Shown piece after piece: positions 62,665 to 64,000 of a stretch of DNA of 64,000 bases (position 1 is the first letter of the stretch; the number at the start of each line of letters is the position of its first letter). Below the pieces are notes generated by a model, which was not told the DNA's origin, made no database searches, and saw only the letters and a list, made by a program, of their open reading frames with translations. The DNA comes from Pseudomonas sp. Root71. GTDB taxonomy: Bacteria; Pseudomonadota; Gammaproteobacteria; Pseudomonadales; Pseudomonadaceae. The translations under genes and the position numbers were made by a program. Location of the stretch: NCBI RefSeq assembly GCF_001429045.1, contig NZ_LMHY01000011.1, forward strand, positions 1,117-65,116, read 5' to 3'.

Positions 62665-63471
62665 ATGTCGCAACAGATCTTTTTCGCCCACGCCAATGGT
62701 TTTCCTTCGGGGACCTACGGCAAGTTGTTTGCGGCGCTGGCACCCGAGTTTGAGGTGACGCATCTGGAGCAGCACGCCCACGACCCGCGCTTTCCGGCGG
62801 ACGACAACTGGTACAACCTGGTGGATGAGCTGATCCATCACCTGCAACAACAGGCCGAGCCTGTGTGGGGCGTCGGTCACTCCTTCGGTGGCGTGTTGCA
62901 CCTGCATGCCGCTTTGCGCTGCCCTGAGTTGTATCGCGGGGTGGTGATGCTCGACTCGCCAGTGCTGACACGCACCGACCGATGGGTCATACGGGCGGCC
63001 AAACGCTTTGGTTTCATCGACCGTTTGACCCCGGCCGGGCGTACCCTGGGCCGCCGTGAAGAATTCGCCGACCTGGACAGCGCCCGCAAGTATTTCGCTG
63101 GCAAGACCCTGTTCCGCGGCTTCGACCCGGAATGCTTCGATGCCTACCTGCAACACGGCTTGCATCAGGTCGGCGACAAGCTGCGCCTGCGCTTCGACCC
63201 GGCCACGGAAATCAGCATCTATCGCGGCGTGCCGCACACAAGCCCGGGCAGCACCCGGCAGTTGCAAGTGCCGCTGGCGGTGGTTCGCGGGCATGACAGC
63301 CGCGTGGTGATGCGTCATCACGCCAGTTCGGTCGACCGCCTGCCGCTGGGAGAGTCGTTGACCATGCCCGGCGGCCACATGTTTCCGCTCGAACGTCCCC
63401 TTGATACCGCTGGCATGCTCAAAGGCCTGTTCTATCGCTGGGGCGGCCGTCGACAGCAGGATTGCGCATGA
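62665..63471 (+). CDS. Alpha/beta hydrolase
   Basis: A 268-residue protein. The nucleophile elbow is GHSFGG (S73) after VWGV. The N-terminal FFAHANGFPSGTY forms the oxyanion region. The C-terminal PGGHMFPLERP supplies the catalytic His. The substrate is unknown. It overlaps the next hydrolase gene by ATGA, so two hydrolases of the same fold are co-translated, as at PA1621-1622. Confidence 0.88.
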   Translation: MSQQIFFAHANGFPSGTYGKLFAALAPEFEVTHLEQHAHDPRFPADDNWYNLVDELIHHLQQQAEPVWGVGHSFGGVLHLHAALRCPELYRGVVMLDSPVLTRTDRWVIRAAKRFGFIDRLTPAGRTLGRREEFADLDSARKYFAGKTLFRGFDPECFDAYLQHGLHQVGDKLRLRFDPATEISIYRGVPHTSPGSTRQLQVPLAVVRGHDSRVVMRHHASSVDRLPLGESLTMPGGHMFPLERPLDTAGMLKGLFYRWGGRRQQDCA

Positions 63472-64000
63472 ACCACGTCGTCGAAGAGGTTCGCCTGAGC
63501 CTGCCGCACATCGAACTGGCGGCGCACCTGTTCGGCCCTGAAGACGGATTGCCGGTGATTGCCCTGCATGGCTGGCTGGACAACGCCAACAGCTTTGCCC
63601 GCCTGGCACCCAAACTCAAAGGCCTGCGCATCATCGCACTGGACATGGCCGGTCACGGTCATTCCGGGCATCGCCCGCCGGGCGCTGGCTACGCCATGTG
63701 GGACTATGCCCACGATGTGCTGCAAGTCGCCGAACAGCTTGGCCTGCGCAAATTTGCGCTGATGGGGCATTCGATGGGCGCCATTGCTTCGCTGATCATC
63801 GCCGGGTCGATGCCCGAGCGGGTTACCCACCTGGCGTTGATCGACGGCATCATTCCTCCTACAGACAAAGGTGAAAACGCTGCCGAGCGCATGGGCATGG
63901 CCCTGCAAGCGCAACTGGATCTGCGGGAAAAGCGCAAACCGGTCTACGACACTCTCGACCGGGCCATCGAAGCGCGCATGAAGGGCCTGGTGGCGGTCAG
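63468..64000 (+). CDS. Alpha/beta hydrolase (3' end outside window)
   Basis: The first 177 codons of a second alpha/beta hydrolase. HGWLDNANSF near residue 34 is the oxyanion region. LDMAGHGHSGHRP follows, then the nucleophile elbow GHSMGA (S102). The frame remains open to base 64000, so the catalytic His is not visible. Its ATG overlaps the preceding stop. The substrate is unknown. Confidence 0.88.
   Translation, partial: MNHVVEEVRLSLPHIELAAHLFGPEDGLPVIALHGWLDNANSFARLAPKLKGLRIIALDMAGHGHSGHRPPGAGYAMWDYAHDVLQVAEQLGLRKFALMGHSMGAIASLIIAGSMPERVTHLALIDGIIPPTDKGENAAERMGMALQAQLDLREKRKPVYDTLDRAIEARMKGLVAV

Overview
The window is chromosomal DNA of a fluorescent-group Pseudomonas. It is GC-rich by eye and gene-dense. 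It carries pseudomonad REP elements of two families, and its genes are recognisable as GacS, PhoPQ-OprH, FlgZ/CheV/FlgM, a two-ATP-cone NrdA, PcpS, FabAB and a PA1611-type hybrid kinase. Gene order matches blocks that are scattered in P. aeruginosa PAO1 (roughly PA3348-3356, PA1077-1080, PA1156-1158, PA1165, PA1178-1183, PA0927-0935, PA0949-0953 and PA1609-1622). This synteny is from memory, not from a search.

Layout. 1-2.1 kb: the 3' end of a large type-I-secreted adhesin, then a LuxR-type regulator with a degenerate receiver. 2.6-7.8 kb: a response regulator with TPR repeats and its short kinase, a glutamylpolyamine-synthetase-like gene and an MFS transporter. 7.9-15.7 kb: flagella and chemotaxis (flgZ, flgN, flgM, flgA on minus; cheV, cheR, flgBCDE on plus), with well-formed sigma-54 and sigma-28 promoter sequences. 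16-22 kb: nrdA (no adjacent nrdB) divergent from an RstAB-like two-component pair. 22-25.7 kb: pcpS, oprH and phoPQ with four phased GTTCAG repeats. 25.9-31.4 kb: a NodB-LysM protein, an AraC regulator, dctA with a sigma-54 promoter and tandem palindromes, a CoA racemase-like gene and sprT. 31.5-38 kb: a Yip1-family gene, ttcA, a glycosylase, a DUF2069/wrbA/arsC cluster, a TlpA lipoprotein, a META lipoprotein and ldhA. 38-49.6 kb: gacS, a two-component pair, cysM, rlmD, relA, mazG and a DUF2058 gene. 49.7-51 kb: an AT-richer islet with a divergent nitrilase-like gene. 51.2-58.2 kb: fabB-fabA, then a TonB receptor, substrate-binding protein and hybrid kinase gene set. 58.3-64 kb: gpsA, a DUF4389 gene, sixA, an acyl-CoA ligase, a thioesterase and two alpha/beta hydrolases, the last cut by the window end.

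The window is rich in signal transduction: six two-component pairs or hybrid kinases, including GacS and a GacS-like hybrid kinase, together with stringent-response RelA and flagellar control. No rRNA, tRNA, CRISPR array, prophage or transposase gene was recognised. The most useful new observations are regulatory (overlapping divergent sigma-54/sigma-28 promoters, dctA enhancer-like palindromes, NrdR/DnaA-like sites at nrdA, a TetR-like operator) plus the nitrilase-like islet gene and the receptor/binding-protein/kinase operon.
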